NCBI GenBank assembly: GCA_964614855.1 | Contig: CAZTMX010000074.1 | Coordinates: 1-13,114 of the forward strand | Source of the DNA: CAWJHE01 sp964614855 | Lineage (GTDB): Bacteria; Chloroflexota; Anaerolineae; Anaerolineales; UBA4823 | Reading direction: 5' to 3' | Length of the DNA: 13,114 bases | Shown here: one piece after another, positions 6,342 to 13,114 of the stretch | Position numbering within the stretch: position 1 is the first letter of the stretch | How the letters are laid out: each line of letters opens with the position of its first letter | The notes under the pieces: generated by a model | Told to the model about the DNA's origin: nothing | Database searches by the model: none | Seen by the model: the letters and a program-made list of their open reading frames with translations, nothing else | Translations under genes and position numbers: made by a program

Positions 6342-7849
6342 ACACCTTTTTAGGCATCGATCTGGGTACAACCGGGTTGAAAACCAGCTTATTCAATGAA
6401 GACTGGAGCCTGATCGGCTCACGCTCGTGTGAATACCCTCTGCTCACCCCGCAGCCGGGCTTTGTGGAACAGGACCCGGATGAGTGGTGGCAGGGGTTTG
6501 TGCGCTCAGCGCAAGGCCTCAGGATGGCTTACCCGCAGCAGTTCGCCCACATTGCCGGCATCGGCATCTGCGGGCAGATGCACACCCAGGTCTACCTGGA
6601 CCAGGACGACCGGGTGCTGCGCCCCGCTATCACCTGGATGGACCAGCGCACTGCTGGGATCGTCAACCGCATCAAGTCGGACGCAGACAGCCTGCGGCTG
6701 ATCTACCAGGAGACCGCCAACTACCCGTCCACCACCTACACTGCCCCGCACATCCGCTGGGTGCAGGAAAACCAGCCCGAGGTTTGGCGCCAGACGAAAA
6801 CAATCCTGGTCGCTAAGGATTATCTCAAATACCGGTTGACCGGCGCCAAGGCTATCGATTATGCCGAAGCCAGCGGCACCCTGCTGTTTGACGTGATCCA
6901 CGAGCGCTGGTCGCCGGCAGCCTTCGAGTACTTCGGCATCCCGCAGGAGATGTTCCCACAGGTAGGGCCGTCGGACAGCATTATCGGCAAGATCACCCGC
7001 CAGGCCTCGCTGGAGACAGGCATTAAGGAAGGCGTTCCTGTCGCCAACGGCAGCTCAGACAACTCCGCTTCGGCGCTGGGCTCGGGGATGGCGCGCTCCG
7101 GGCAAGTGACGCTGATCATCGGCACCGCCGGGGTGGTCTCGGTGTGCTCCGACCACCCATTGCTGGACCCCGCCGGGCGCACCCTGTGCTGGCATTATTG
7201 CCTGCCAAACCACTGGGTCACACTGGGGATCACCCAGACCGCCGGAGAGTCGCTGCAGTGGTTCAAGAATACCTTCGACCCGCAGGTCGAAGCAGAAGGC
7301 GGCTCCAGCGATATCTTCAACCAGTACAGCCAGGCGGCTTCGCAGGCGCCCGACGGCAGCGGTGGGGTGATCTTTCTGCCCTATCTGAACGGCGAGCGCA
7401 CTCCCTACTGGGATTCAGCCGCGCGCGGTGTGTACTTTGGTCTGAACCTGGCCACCAGCAAGGCGCACATGATCAAAGCGGTGATGGAAGGCGTTTCGTT
7501 TGCCCTGCGTAACAATATTGAAACCGTGGAAGCCCTGGGCATCCATATCAGCGAAGCGCGCGCTGTGGGCGGCGGGCTGAAGAGCCAGGTCTGGCTGCAG
7601 ACGCTTGGGAAAATCCTGAAAAAACCCATCAGCACGGTCAACATGCCCGATACCGCCAACCTGGGCAATGTGCTGCTGTGCGGCAAGGCGCTGGGACTGG
7701 TCGATTCTTATGCAGAAACCGTTGAAAAGATCGTCGCCAGCGAAAAGGCGGTGAATTATCCCGACGGACTGCCGGTGTACGAGAAGCAGTACGCCCTGTA
7801 CCTGGAGCTCTACCCGCAGCTGCAGATGCTTTTCCAGAAAGCGCTCTAA
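6338..7849 (+). CDS. xylB: FGGY carbohydrate kinase, xylulokinase-like
   Basis: A 503-residue cytoplasmic ATP-dependent sugar kinase. The N-terminal FGGY domain begins with FLGIDLGTTGLK (phosphate loop 8-15). GICGQMHTQV (75-84) and LRPAITWMDQRT resemble the substrate region of xylulokinases (GQMHG, LRPAILWNDQRT). Asp241 in NGSSDNSASALGSG is the expected catalytic base. The C-terminal domain has IIGTAGVVS, FLPYLNGERTPYWD and the nucleotide-binding AVGGGLKSQVW. I chose the ATG at 6338: it is preceded by CAGGAGAAAAG (6317-6327), overlaps the permease stop by four bases, and puts the GIDLGT motif at residue 6 as in XylB. A start at 6263 would add 25 residues lying inside the permease gene. The closest named group is XylB, but in this locus the real substrate may be another ketose. 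Confidence 0.9.
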   Translation: MNTFLGIDLGTTGLKTSLFNEDWSLIGSRSCEYPLLTPQPGFVEQDPDEWWQGFVRSAQGLRMAYPQQFAHIAGIGICGQMHTQVYLDQDDRVLRPAITWMDQRTAGIVNRIKSDADSLRLIYQETANYPSTTYTAPHIRWVQENQPEVWRQTKTILVAKDYLKYRLTGAKAIDYAEASGTLLFDVIHERWSPAAFEYFGIPQEMFPQVGPSDSIIGKITRQASLETGIKEGVPVANGSSDNSASALGSGMARSGQVTLIIGTAGVVSVCSDHPLLDPAGRTLCWHYCLPNHWVTLGITQTAGESLQWFKNTFDPQVEAEGGSSDIFNQYSQAASQAPDGSGGVIFLPYLNGERTPYWDSAARGVYFGLNLATSKAHMIKAVMEGVSFALRNNIETVEALGIHISEARAVGGGLKSQVWLQTLGKILKKPISTVNMPDTANLGNVLLCGKALGLVDSYAETVEKIVASEKAVNYPDGLPVYEKQYALYLELYPQLQMLFQKAL

Positions 7850-7851
7850 CC

Positions 7852-9342
7852 GTGACAGCCCGCTTACGCCTGTTGGCTTTTGACCTGGGCGCATCCAACG
7901 GGCGCGCCATGTTGGGGAGCTTTGACGGTGAGCGCCTGAGCCTGGAAGAAATCTACCGCTTCGCCAACGGTCCTGTGCGGGTGGGAGACAGCCTGCATAC
8001 GGATGTGCTCTACCTGTGGGCAGAGCTGCTGCGCGGGCTGGAGAAAGCTGCAGCCCTGAGCAGCGGTGAGCTTGCCAGCGTGGGTGTGGACGCCTGGGGT
8101 GTGGATTTCGCCCTGTTGGACCGGGGCCAACGGCTCTTGGGCAACCCCTATCATTATCGCGATACACACACCCAGGGCACCCTGGCGGAAGCGCTGAAAA
8201 AGGTCTCGCGATCCGATATCTACACGCAAACAGGCAACCAGCTGATCGAATTTAACACCCTGTTCCAGCTTCTGGCGCTGCAGCGCGATGCGGACCCCTC
8301 TCTGGATGCTGCGCACAGCCTGTTGATGCTGCCCGATCTCTTTCACTTCTGGCTGTGCGGTGAGCTGGCCAGCGAATATACCATTGCCACCACCTCGCAG
8401 TGTTATAACCCCATCCGGGGCGATTGGGCATGGGAGCTGCTGGAGCGCCTGGACTTACCCAGGCATATCTTCCAACCGGTGCTGCCCGCCGGCACACAGC
8501 TGGGGATGCTGCACCCGTGGATCAGCGAGCAAAGCGGCTGCCCGCAGCTGCCCGTCATCTTGCCCGCCAGCCACGACACCGGCAGCGCCGTGGCGGCTGT
8601 ACCCTTGAGCGAGCCCGATTCGATGTACATTAGCTCCGGCACCTGGTCGTTGATCGGCGTCGAGCTGCCGCAGCCGCTGATCACCCCCCAGACACTGGCT
8701 GCCAACCTGGCAAACGAAGGCGGGGTCGGTGGGCGCACCCGCCTGCTCAAGATCACCCCGGGGATGTGGCTGCTGCAGGAATGCCGGGGGGAGTGGGCGC
8801 GCCACGGGCGGGATTTTTCCTACGCCGAGCTGACCGCTATGGCCGCTGCCGCGCCGCCCTTTGGCCCGCTGGTGGATGTCAACGCAGCGGACTTCCTGGC
8901 GCCGGGCGATATGAGCGGTCGCATCCAGGATTTCTGCCTGCGCACAGGCCAGGCAGAGCCATTGACCTGTGCAGAGATTGTGCGCTGCATCCTGGAAAGC
9001 CTGGCGCTGGAGTACAACGAACGCCTGTTGGAGCTGGAGAGCCTGCTGGACAAGCGCCTGAATGCCATTCACATCATCGGCGGCGGGTCGCGCAACCACC
9101 TGCTCAACCAGCTGGCTGCTGATGTCACCGGCCGTCCAGTGATCGCCGGACCGGTGGAGGCCACCGCGGCGGGCAATCTGCTGGTGCAGGCCATGGGTCT
9201 GGGGCAAATCGCATCGTTGGATGAGCTGCGCCAGGTGATGCGCGCATCCTTTGCGTTGGAGCGCTTCGAGCCGCACCCCGATGAGCGCTGGGGGGAGGCG
9301 GTTGCGCGCTATAGAGCGCTGGCGGAGAGTAAGGAGAATTAA
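7852..9342 (+). CDS. rhaB: Rhamnulokinase-like FGGY kinase
   Basis: A 496-residue cytoplasmic kinase, likely phosphorylating L-rhamnulose or a related deoxyketose at C1. Strong agreement with RhaB is seen along the whole length. Examples are LAFDLGASNGRAML (phosphate loop), VGVDAWGVDFALLD, NPYHYRDTHTQG, the QTGNQ-to-FNTLFQL stretch, LPASHDTGSAVAAVPL with Asp242 as catalytic base, YISSGTWSLIGVE, LAANLANEGGVGG, and IIGGGSRNHLLNQLAADV with GPVEATAAGN near the end. E. coli RhaB is about 489 residues. The start is a GTG two bases after the stop of the previous kinase, with only a weak purine stretch (AGAAAG, 7836-7841) before it. Translation probably depends on coupling to the upstream gene. L-fuculokinase is a possible alternative activity. 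No isomerase for its substrate is in the window. Confidence 0.92.
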   Translation: MTARLRLLAFDLGASNGRAMLGSFDGERLSLEEIYRFANGPVRVGDSLHTDVLYLWAELLRGLEKAAALSSGELASVGVDAWGVDFALLDRGQRLLGNPYHYRDTHTQGTLAEALKKVSRSDIYTQTGNQLIEFNTLFQLLALQRDADPSLDAAHSLLMLPDLFHFWLCGELASEYTIATTSQCYNPIRGDWAWELLERLDLPRHIFQPVLPAGTQLGMLHPWISEQSGCPQLPVILPASHDTGSAVAAVPLSEPDSMYISSGTWSLIGVELPQPLITPQTLAANLANEGGVGGRTRLLKITPGMWLLQECRGEWARHGRDFSYAELTAMAAAAPPFGPLVDVNAADFLAPGDMSGRIQDFCLRTGQAEPLTCAEIVRCILESLALEYNERLLELESLLDKRLNAIHIIGGGSRNHLLNQLAADVTGRPVIAGPVEATAAGNLLVQAMGLGQIASLDELRQVMRASFALERFEPHPDERWGEAVARYRALAESKEN

Positions 9343-9344
9343 CC

Positions 9345-10180
9345 ATGTTTGATGCCCAACACCTGGCAGTCAAGGTCGCCCAGTTGTATTATGACAGCGG
9401 GCTGACGCAGGACGACATCGCCCAGAAGCTGCGCCTGTCGCGCCCCAAGGTTTCGCGCCTGCTGCAAGAAGCGCGCGACGCCGGGCTGGTCAAGATCACC
9501 GTGGCTGACCTGCCCGGCTCGCATACCGACCTGGAATACCAGCTCGAGCAGCGTTATGGTCTGGTGGATGTGCTGGTAGTCGAAGTCAGCAGTCCTGAAT
9601 CCTATGAGAGCACCGCCCGCGAGCTGGGCGCTGCCGCCGCCGGGTACCTGCGGCGCATCATCCAGGACGGCGATGTGATCGGGTTGACCTGGGGGTTGAC
9701 CCTGTCATCCATGGTCGACAACCTGTCTCCGGAAAAGACACGCCAGGTGACCGTGACGCAGATGGTAGGTGGTCTGGGCGAGCCGGCTGCCGAGACGCAC
9801 GCCACGGATATCGTGCGGCGCATGGCGCTCAACCTGGGCGCAAATCTGCAGATGATCCCAGCGCCTGGGGTCGTCCAGAGCGCCGAGCTGGCGCACATGC
9901 TGCGCAGCGAGCCGTATGTGGCCCAGGTGTTGGAGCAGATCAACCAGGTCACTCTGGCCTTTGCGGGCATCGGCGCCCTCACCGCGGATTCGCTGCTGAT
10001 GCGCGACGAACGCATCATCACCTGGGAGGAAGTGCGCCCGTTGATGGAAAGCGGGGCGGTGGGCGATATCGGGCTGCATTTTTATGACAGGCAGGGGCAG
10101 ATCATCCAGTCGCAATTGGAAACCCGGCTGATCGGCGCGGGAGCGGATGTGTACCGCAGCATCAGCCGCGTGGTGGGCGT
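9345..10180 (+). CDS. SorC/DeoR-type sugar-sensing transcriptional regulator, C-terminus lost in assembly gap
   Basis: About 278 visible residues of a DNA-binding regulator of the SorC family (relatives: LsrR, CggR, B. subtilis DeoR). The N-terminal helix-turn-helix is clear at residues 20-41 (LTQDDIAQKLRLSRPKVSRLL), followed by AGLVKI. From about residue 60 the sugar-phosphate-binding domain follows, with GLTWGLTLSSMVDNL, QMVGGLGEPAAE, AFAGIGAL, and GAVGDIGLHFYDRQG. Typical members are about 310-325 residues. The sequence breaks at SRVVGV, where family members continue with an AGG motif and a final TDE segment, so some 35-45 residues are hidden by the N run. The ATG has ribosome site AAGGAG (9331-9336) and lies two bases after rhaB. 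It probably controls the operon promoter at 889-917 and responds to a phosphorylated pathway intermediate. Confidence 0.9.
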
Positions 10181-10280
10181 NNNNNNNNNNNNNNNNNNNN
10201 NNNNNNNNNNNNNNNNNNNNNNNNNNNNNNNNNNNNNNNNNNNNNNNNNNNNNNNNNNNNNNNNNNNNNNNNNNNNNNNN
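10181..10280. other. Assembly gap of exactly 100 N
   Basis: One hundred N separate two unrelated coding parts. A length of exactly 100 is the usual placeholder for a gap of unknown size, so the apparent open frame across it has no meaning. Judged from the missing ends of the two flanking genes (about 40 residues each), the true gap is likely to be near or above 240 bases. Confidence 0.95.
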
Positions 10281-11219
10281 ACGGGTGTGCGACTGGCGCC
10301 GCATGAACTGGCTCGCCAGGCACAGGAGGCCCACATCTTGCTGGTCGGTTACGAGACTGTGGATGCGCGCGTGATCGCCACCCTACCCCATTTGGAGCTG
10401 ATTGCCTGCACGCGCACCAACCCTTTGAATATCGACCTGGCTGCCGCCAGCGCCCGGCGTATCCCCGTGCTGCACGCGCCAGGACGCAACACGCAATCGG
10501 CAGCCGAGTTCACCCTGGGGTTGATGCTGGCTGCGGCGCATAAGATCGCACAGGGTCACCACGCCTTGCGCAGCGGTCAGTACCTGGGCGAGCCGGTGCA
10601 GGATTTCACCGCTGCGGATACAACCAAAGATGTCATCTGGAAACTGGACGATGTCTCACCCTTCAAGGATTTCCTGGGGACCAACCTGGCTGGGCGAACA
10701 TTGGGAATTATCGGGTTGGGGCGCATTGGAGGAAAGGTGGCGCAGCTCGCCCGGGCATTTGACATGCAGCTGCTGGCTTACTCGCCGTTTACGCAAATTG
10801 AAGAAGCGCAGCAGCTCGGAGTGCAACTGGTAACGCTTGATGTGCTGCTCCAGAGCGCCGACTTTATCAGCCTGCACGCCGGGGTGACCCCTGCGACCGT
10901 GGGGCTGATCGGGAAGCGCGAGCTGGCTCTGATGAAGCCCACCGCCTATCTGATCAACACCTCACGCGCCGCCTTGATCGACCAGGCAGCGCTGATCGAA
11001 GCGCTGCAGGCAGGAAAAATCGCCGGCGCCGCGCTGGATGTCTTCTGGTACGAGCCTCTCCCCGCCAACCATCCCTTGCTGCAGCTGGACAATGTCACCC
11101 TCACCCCGCACCTTGCCGGCGCCACAGTCGACGTGCGCGCCCTGCACTCGAAGATCATCGTGGATGATATCCTGCGCTGGCTGGCAGGCGAGCCGCCGCT
11201 GCATGTGGCGAATGTTTAG
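10281..11219 (+). CDS. D-isomer-specific 2-hydroxyacid dehydrogenase (SerA/YoaD-like), N-terminus missing
   Basis: The visible 312 residues belong to an NAD-dependent dehydrogenase that interconverts a 2-hydroxy acid and a 2-oxo acid. The substrate domain starts in mid-fold (LAPHELARQAQEAHILLVGYE), so about 30-50 N-terminal residues and the start codon lie in the N run. The NAD-binding motif GLGRIG is at visible residues 145-150. The catalytic triad is complete: Arg229 in NTSRAALID, Glu258 in FWYEPL and His277 in LTPHLAG. Between the two domains is an extended stretch (WKLDDVSPFKDFLG) resembling the phosphoglycerate dehydrogenase-like subgroup that includes B. subtilis YoaD, which neighbours an FGGY kinase gene there. 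It ends 63 bases before the convergent kinase. True 3-phosphoglycerate dehydrogenase (SerA) is less likely because no C-terminal ACT domain is present and the context is sugar catabolism. Confidence 0.88.
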   Translation, partial: TGVRLAPHELARQAQEAHILLVGYETVDARVIATLPHLELIACTRTNPLNIDLAAASARRIPVLHAPGRNTQSAAEFTLGLMLAAAHKIAQGHHALRSGQYLGEPVQDFTAADTTKDVIWKLDDVSPFKDFLGTNLAGRTLGIIGLGRIGGKVAQLARAFDMQLLAYSPFTQIEEAQQLGVQLVTLDVLLQSADFISLHAGVTPATVGLIGKRELALMKPTAYLINTSRAALIDQAALIEALQAGKIAGAALDVFWYEPLPANHPLLQLDNVTLTPHLAGATVDVRALHSKIIVDDILRWLAGEPPLHVANV

Positions 11220-11234
11220 GGGGTAAAAATCACA

Positions 11235-11264
11235 CCGGCAGCCCAATTTCTGTAAAGGCGCCGG
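11235..11264 (-). terminator. Weak terminator-like hairpin between convergent genes
   Basis: In the 63-base convergent gap, CCGGC (11235-11239) pairs with GCCGG (11260-11264), and GCC (11241-11243) with GGC (11257-11259) around one bulged A. On the minus strand the stem is followed, after about five bases, by a TTTTT run. It could end the kinase transcript. In the plus direction no T run follows, so the main operon has no clear terminator here. Confidence 0.35.
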
Positions 11265-11282
11265 ATGTTGAAAGTACGTGGT

Positions 11283-12797
11283 CTACCTCATGACACCCCT
11301 GTCCCCTAACCTGTGCACAATCTCCCTGGTCTGTGTGTACAGCTCCAGGTAATCCTCATAGTACGGTTTGTACAACCGGCTGCGCACCGCATCCGGCTCG
11401 ACCAGGCGCTCGGTCTTCACCCAGCTCTGCAAATCCTCTCGCTTTAGTGCACCCGCAGCCAGTCCCGCCAGGAAGGCATCGCCGTAGCTGGCGCCGACGG
11501 TGATCTGCGGCATCACCTGCGTCACTTCCGCCACATCCGATACAATCTGCAGCCAGAATGCGCTCTTTGCCCCGCCGCCCACCGCCACCACGCGCTTCAC
11601 CGGCGCGCCGATGGCACGGAAGGTCTCTACGTTGTGGCGGATGCCGTACGCCACGCTCTCCAGCACGGCGCGGTACAGGTGATCGCGTGTGTGCGCCAAT
11701 GTCAGCCCGGCCACCACGCCGCGTGCATGCGGGTCGTTGATCGGGGTGCGCTCACCGCTGAAAAACGGCAGCATCACCAGCCCGCCGGAACCGGCAGGGA
11801 TCTTTTCAGCAGCCGCGAAAAGCTCGGGGTAGGCCTTTTCTGCCGGCAGTTCGCGGGCAAATTCATCGCGGAACCAGCGCGTCAGCGAGCCGGTGGTCGC
11901 CATCCCGGCAGCCAGGTTGTACTGCCCGGGGAACATCCCCGCCACGGTCCACATACGCCGGTCGGATACGGGTTTATCCAGCACCAGGATAAAGAACGTG
12001 GTCGAGCCGTACATGATCATCAGATCGCCCGGCTGTACCACGCCCACGCTCAGCGCTTCACTGAGCGCATCCACCGCGCCCACCGCCACCGGCGTGCCAA
12101 CCGCCAGCCCGGTTTCGGCAGCGCCCAGCGCGCTCACCACACCAGCCAGCTCATTGCTCCAGCTCATGCGCGGCAGCCATTCCATCGGCGCCAGGTCCGG
12201 TGCAAGACCAGCCGACCATTCCGTCTTGCGGATATCCACCAGCGGCATGTAATAGCTGGCTGTGTGGCGGTCGATCACCTTCTCGCCGGTCAGCCGGTAG
12301 ACCAGGTAGCTGCTGGCGGTGGTCAGGTGGTCGGTTTTAGCCCAAACCTCCGGTTCATTGCGCTTGAGCCACAGGATCTTCGGACCCACTGCCTGGCTGG
12401 TGAGCGCCATGCCGGAAAAATCGAAAATCGCCTCTTCGCTCAGGCAGTTGTTGATAGTATCGATCTCTGCGCTGGCGCGCGTATCCACGCCGTACAGGAT
12501 ACCCGGCCGCAGCGGACGCCCAGCGGCATCCAGCGGCAGCAGGCACGGGCCGATAGCGCTCAACGCCACCCCGCCCACATCCTGCCCGCTGTACGGCGAG
12601 CCATCCAGCAGATCACGGCAGATCGCACACACATCTGCCCACCACACCCGGTCGGCGTCTTGCTCTGCCCACCCGGGCCTGGGGATATCCAGCCCGTGTT
12701 CAACCACGCTGGATTTCAATACGCGGCCATCCGCCGCCACCAGCACCCCTTTGCTGGAATAGGTACCTACATCGATGCCGAGATATATTTTGTCCAT
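11283..12797 (-). CDS. FGGY-family carbohydrate kinase (third in the locus)
   Basis: A 504-residue cytoplasmic sugar or polyol kinase, transcribed toward the main operon. It opens with YLGIDVGTYSSKGVL (phosphate loop 9-17), then PGWAEQDADRVWW and a substrate region AIGPCLLPLD-LRPGILYGVDTRAS. The catalytic base is Asp243 in VGAVDALSEALSVG. The C-terminal domain has MIMYGSTTFF, LPFFSGERTPINDPHARG and the nucleotide-binding VVAVGGGAKSAFW. It lacks the GQMH motif of xylulokinases and the DxWGVDF motif of rhamnulokinases, so it belongs to a different FGGY subgroup of unknown substrate, perhaps YoaC-like. The ATG fits because the GIDVGT motif starts at residue 7. No ribosome binding site precedes it, and the promoter spacing suggests a leaderless mRNA. 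A dehydrogenase gene converges on it from the other strand. Confidence 0.9.
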   Translation of the reverse strand: MDKIYLGIDVGTYSSKGVLVAADGRVLKSSVVEHGLDIPRPGWAEQDADRVWWADVCAICRDLLDGSPYSGQDVGGVALSAIGPCLLPLDAAGRPLRPGILYGVDTRASAEIDTINNCLSEEAIFDFSGMALTSQAVGPKILWLKRNEPEVWAKTDHLTTASSYLVYRLTGEKVIDRHTASYYMPLVDIRKTEWSAGLAPDLAPMEWLPRMSWSNELAGVVSALGAAETGLAVGTPVAVGAVDALSEALSVGVVQPGDLMIMYGSTTFFILVLDKPVSDRRMWTVAGMFPGQYNLAAGMATTGSLTRWFRDEFARELPAEKAYPELFAAAEKIPAGSGGLVMLPFFSGERTPINDPHARGVVAGLTLAHTRDHLYRAVLESVAYGIRHNVETFRAIGAPVKRVVAVGGGAKSAFWLQIVSDVAEVTQVMPQITVGASYGDAFLAGLAAGALKREDLQSWVKTERLVEPDAVRSRLYKPYYEDYLELYTQTREIVHRLGDRGVMR

Positions 12798-12803
12798 AGG
12801 GAT

Positions 12804-12832
12804 ACTATAATCTAATCTCGCACGCGAATCAA
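12804..12832 (-). promoter_or_regulatory. Promoter of the minus-strand kinase, predicted leaderless
   Basis: Read on the minus strand, TTGATT (12832-12827) and TATAGT (12809-12804) are separated by exactly 17 bases, matching the -35 and -10 consensus at 4/6 and 5/6. Only six bases (ATCCCT) lie between the -10 box and the kinase ATG at 12797, so initiation seven bases downstream would fall on the A of the ATG. The absence of any AGGAGG-like sequence agrees with this. Confidence 0.6.
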
Positions 12833-12878
12833 TAGTCAGAATTCCGAATAATTTCTAAAACGCTTCTTCACAATTTCC

Positions 12879-12898
12879 TAACAAGTTTTTGTTATGCT
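12879..12898 (+). promoter_or_regulatory. Extended -10 promoter with overlapping palindrome
   Basis: TGT followed by TATGCT (12893-12898) forms an extended -10 element with no good -35 box at the right distance. A perfect inverted repeat TAACAA, GTTT, TTGTTA (12879-12894) overlaps its upstream edge and could be an operator. The predicted start is near 12905, giving a leader of about 60 bases. That leader contains a further small hairpin, TGCAGG (12909-12914) with CCTGCA (12926-12931). Confidence 0.45.
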
Positions 12899-12965
12899 AT
12901 AGCCAGGATGCAGGAAAGAAAGCTCCCTGCAAGTTGATTTCAAGAATACAGTTCAAAGGAGAACT

Positions 12966-13114
12966 ATGATGTCTAGCAAGAAAAAGATCGTACTCAGCAT
13001 TGCCGCCGGCACCCTGGTGCTGGCGATGGACGCAGGCGCAGCCGGATTTTCAGCTTTTTACAACGCCCGCGCACAGGAAAGCCTGCTTGGACGCCGGCTG
13101 AATTCGGTCGTCCA
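12966..13114 (+). CDS. Exported or membrane-anchored protein of unknown function, N-terminal fragment
   Basis: An open frame of 49 complete codons runs off the end of the window. The ribosome site AAAGGAGAA (12955-12963) precedes two tandem ATG codons at 12966 and 12969; the second has the better spacing. The protein begins with basic residues (SSKKK), then a hydrophobic stretch IVLSIAAGTLVLA, and a small-residue region DAGAAGFSA. An ARA-Q sequence (residues 34-37) would suit signal peptidase I, so it is probably secreted, although an uncleaved anchor is possible. It is divergent from the third kinase, with 168 bases between them holding both promoters. Nothing visible gives a family or function. 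Confidence 0.6.
   Translation, partial: MMSSKKKIVLSIAAGTLVLAMDAGAAGFSAFYNARAQESLLGRRLNSVV

Larger units (their letters stand above)
962..11219 (+). other. Putative sugar uptake and catabolism operon
   Basis: All plus-strand genes from the aldolase to the dehydrogenase appear to form one transcription unit. Spacings after the terminator are tight: 11 bases from ATPase to permease 1, 12 to permease 2, a 4-base overlap to the first kinase, then 2 bases to rhaB and 2 to the regulator. Only the aldolase-to-binding-protein gap (106 bases) and the binding-protein-to-ATPase gap (70 bases, with terminator) are longer. Continuity across the N run is assumed, not seen. No sugar isomerase, mutarotase or lactaldehyde-processing enzyme is present. 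Confidence 0.7.

Noticed and set aside
9345..11219. A 624-residue fusion of a transcription factor and a dehydrogenase
   Set aside because: The two parts are joined only through 100 N, and each lacks the end next to the gap, so these are two separate genes.
11634..12815. A long plus-strand open frame of 393 codons opposite the third kinase
   Set aside because: It is the complement of a clear FGGY kinase gene, has no ribosome site, and its translation is His/Arg/Gln-rich and low in family-like motifs.
1..13114. CRISPR arrays, tRNA or rRNA genes, insertion sequences, phage or toxin-antitoxin genes
   Set aside because: No spaced direct repeats, cloverleaf-like sequence, transposase-like protein or terminal inverted repeats were seen; the window is almost fully occupied by metabolic and transport genes.

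Overview
The window is 13,114 bases of a moderately GC-rich genome (near 60% GC by eye), probably a metagenome-assembled scaffold because it holds a run of exactly 100 N at 10181-10280. The best guess for the organism is a Chloroflexota bacterium, perhaps class Anaerolineae. That is an inference from the lipoprotein signal ending in LAAC, followed by an Ala/Pro/Glu-rich linker, and from the gene mix. No rRNA or other phylogenetic marker is present.

Layout. Bases 2-880 hold the 3' end of an M20 dipeptidase (PepV/carnosinase-like). A convincing sigma-70-type promoter follows (TTGAAA, 17 bp, TATACT; 889-917) with an operator-like palindrome lying across it. It drives a long plus-strand sugar operon. 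The genes are a class II aldolase (962-1612), a sugar-binding lipoprotein (1719-2768), a two-domain sugar ABC ATPase (2839-4332), two LsrC/LsrD/RhaP/RhaQ-type permeases (4344-5345 and 5358-6341), a xylulokinase-like FGGY kinase (6338-7849), a rhamnulokinase-like FGGY kinase (7852-9342), and a SorC/DeoR-type regulator (9345 to the gap). Beyond the gap is a D-2-hydroxyacid dehydrogenase without its N-terminus (10281-11219). A third FGGY kinase lies convergent on the minus strand (11283-12797). A divergent gene for an exported or membrane-anchored protein begins at about 12966 and leaves the window.

How the genes work together. The binding protein, ATPase and two permeases make a complete CUT2-type importer for a monosaccharide or polyol-like ligand. 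The kinases phosphorylate the sugar or ketose, and the class II aldolase would split a ketose phosphate into DHAP and a small aldehyde. The SorC-type regulator, from a family that usually senses phosphorylated sugars, probably controls the promoter at 889-917. RhaB plus a FucA/RhaD-type aldolase suggests a deoxysugar (L-rhamnose or L-fucose) route, but no sugar isomerase is in the window, so the substrate stays open.

The most interesting signals are regulatory. They are: an operator nearly identical to the Bacillus subtilis DeoR operator as I remember it; a strong intra-operon terminator right after the binding-protein gene; a small hairpin that hides the ribosome binding site and start codon of the next gene; and a minus-strand kinase whose promoter predicts a leaderless mRNA. 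The regulator-dehydrogenase 'fusion' read across the N run is an assembly artefact.
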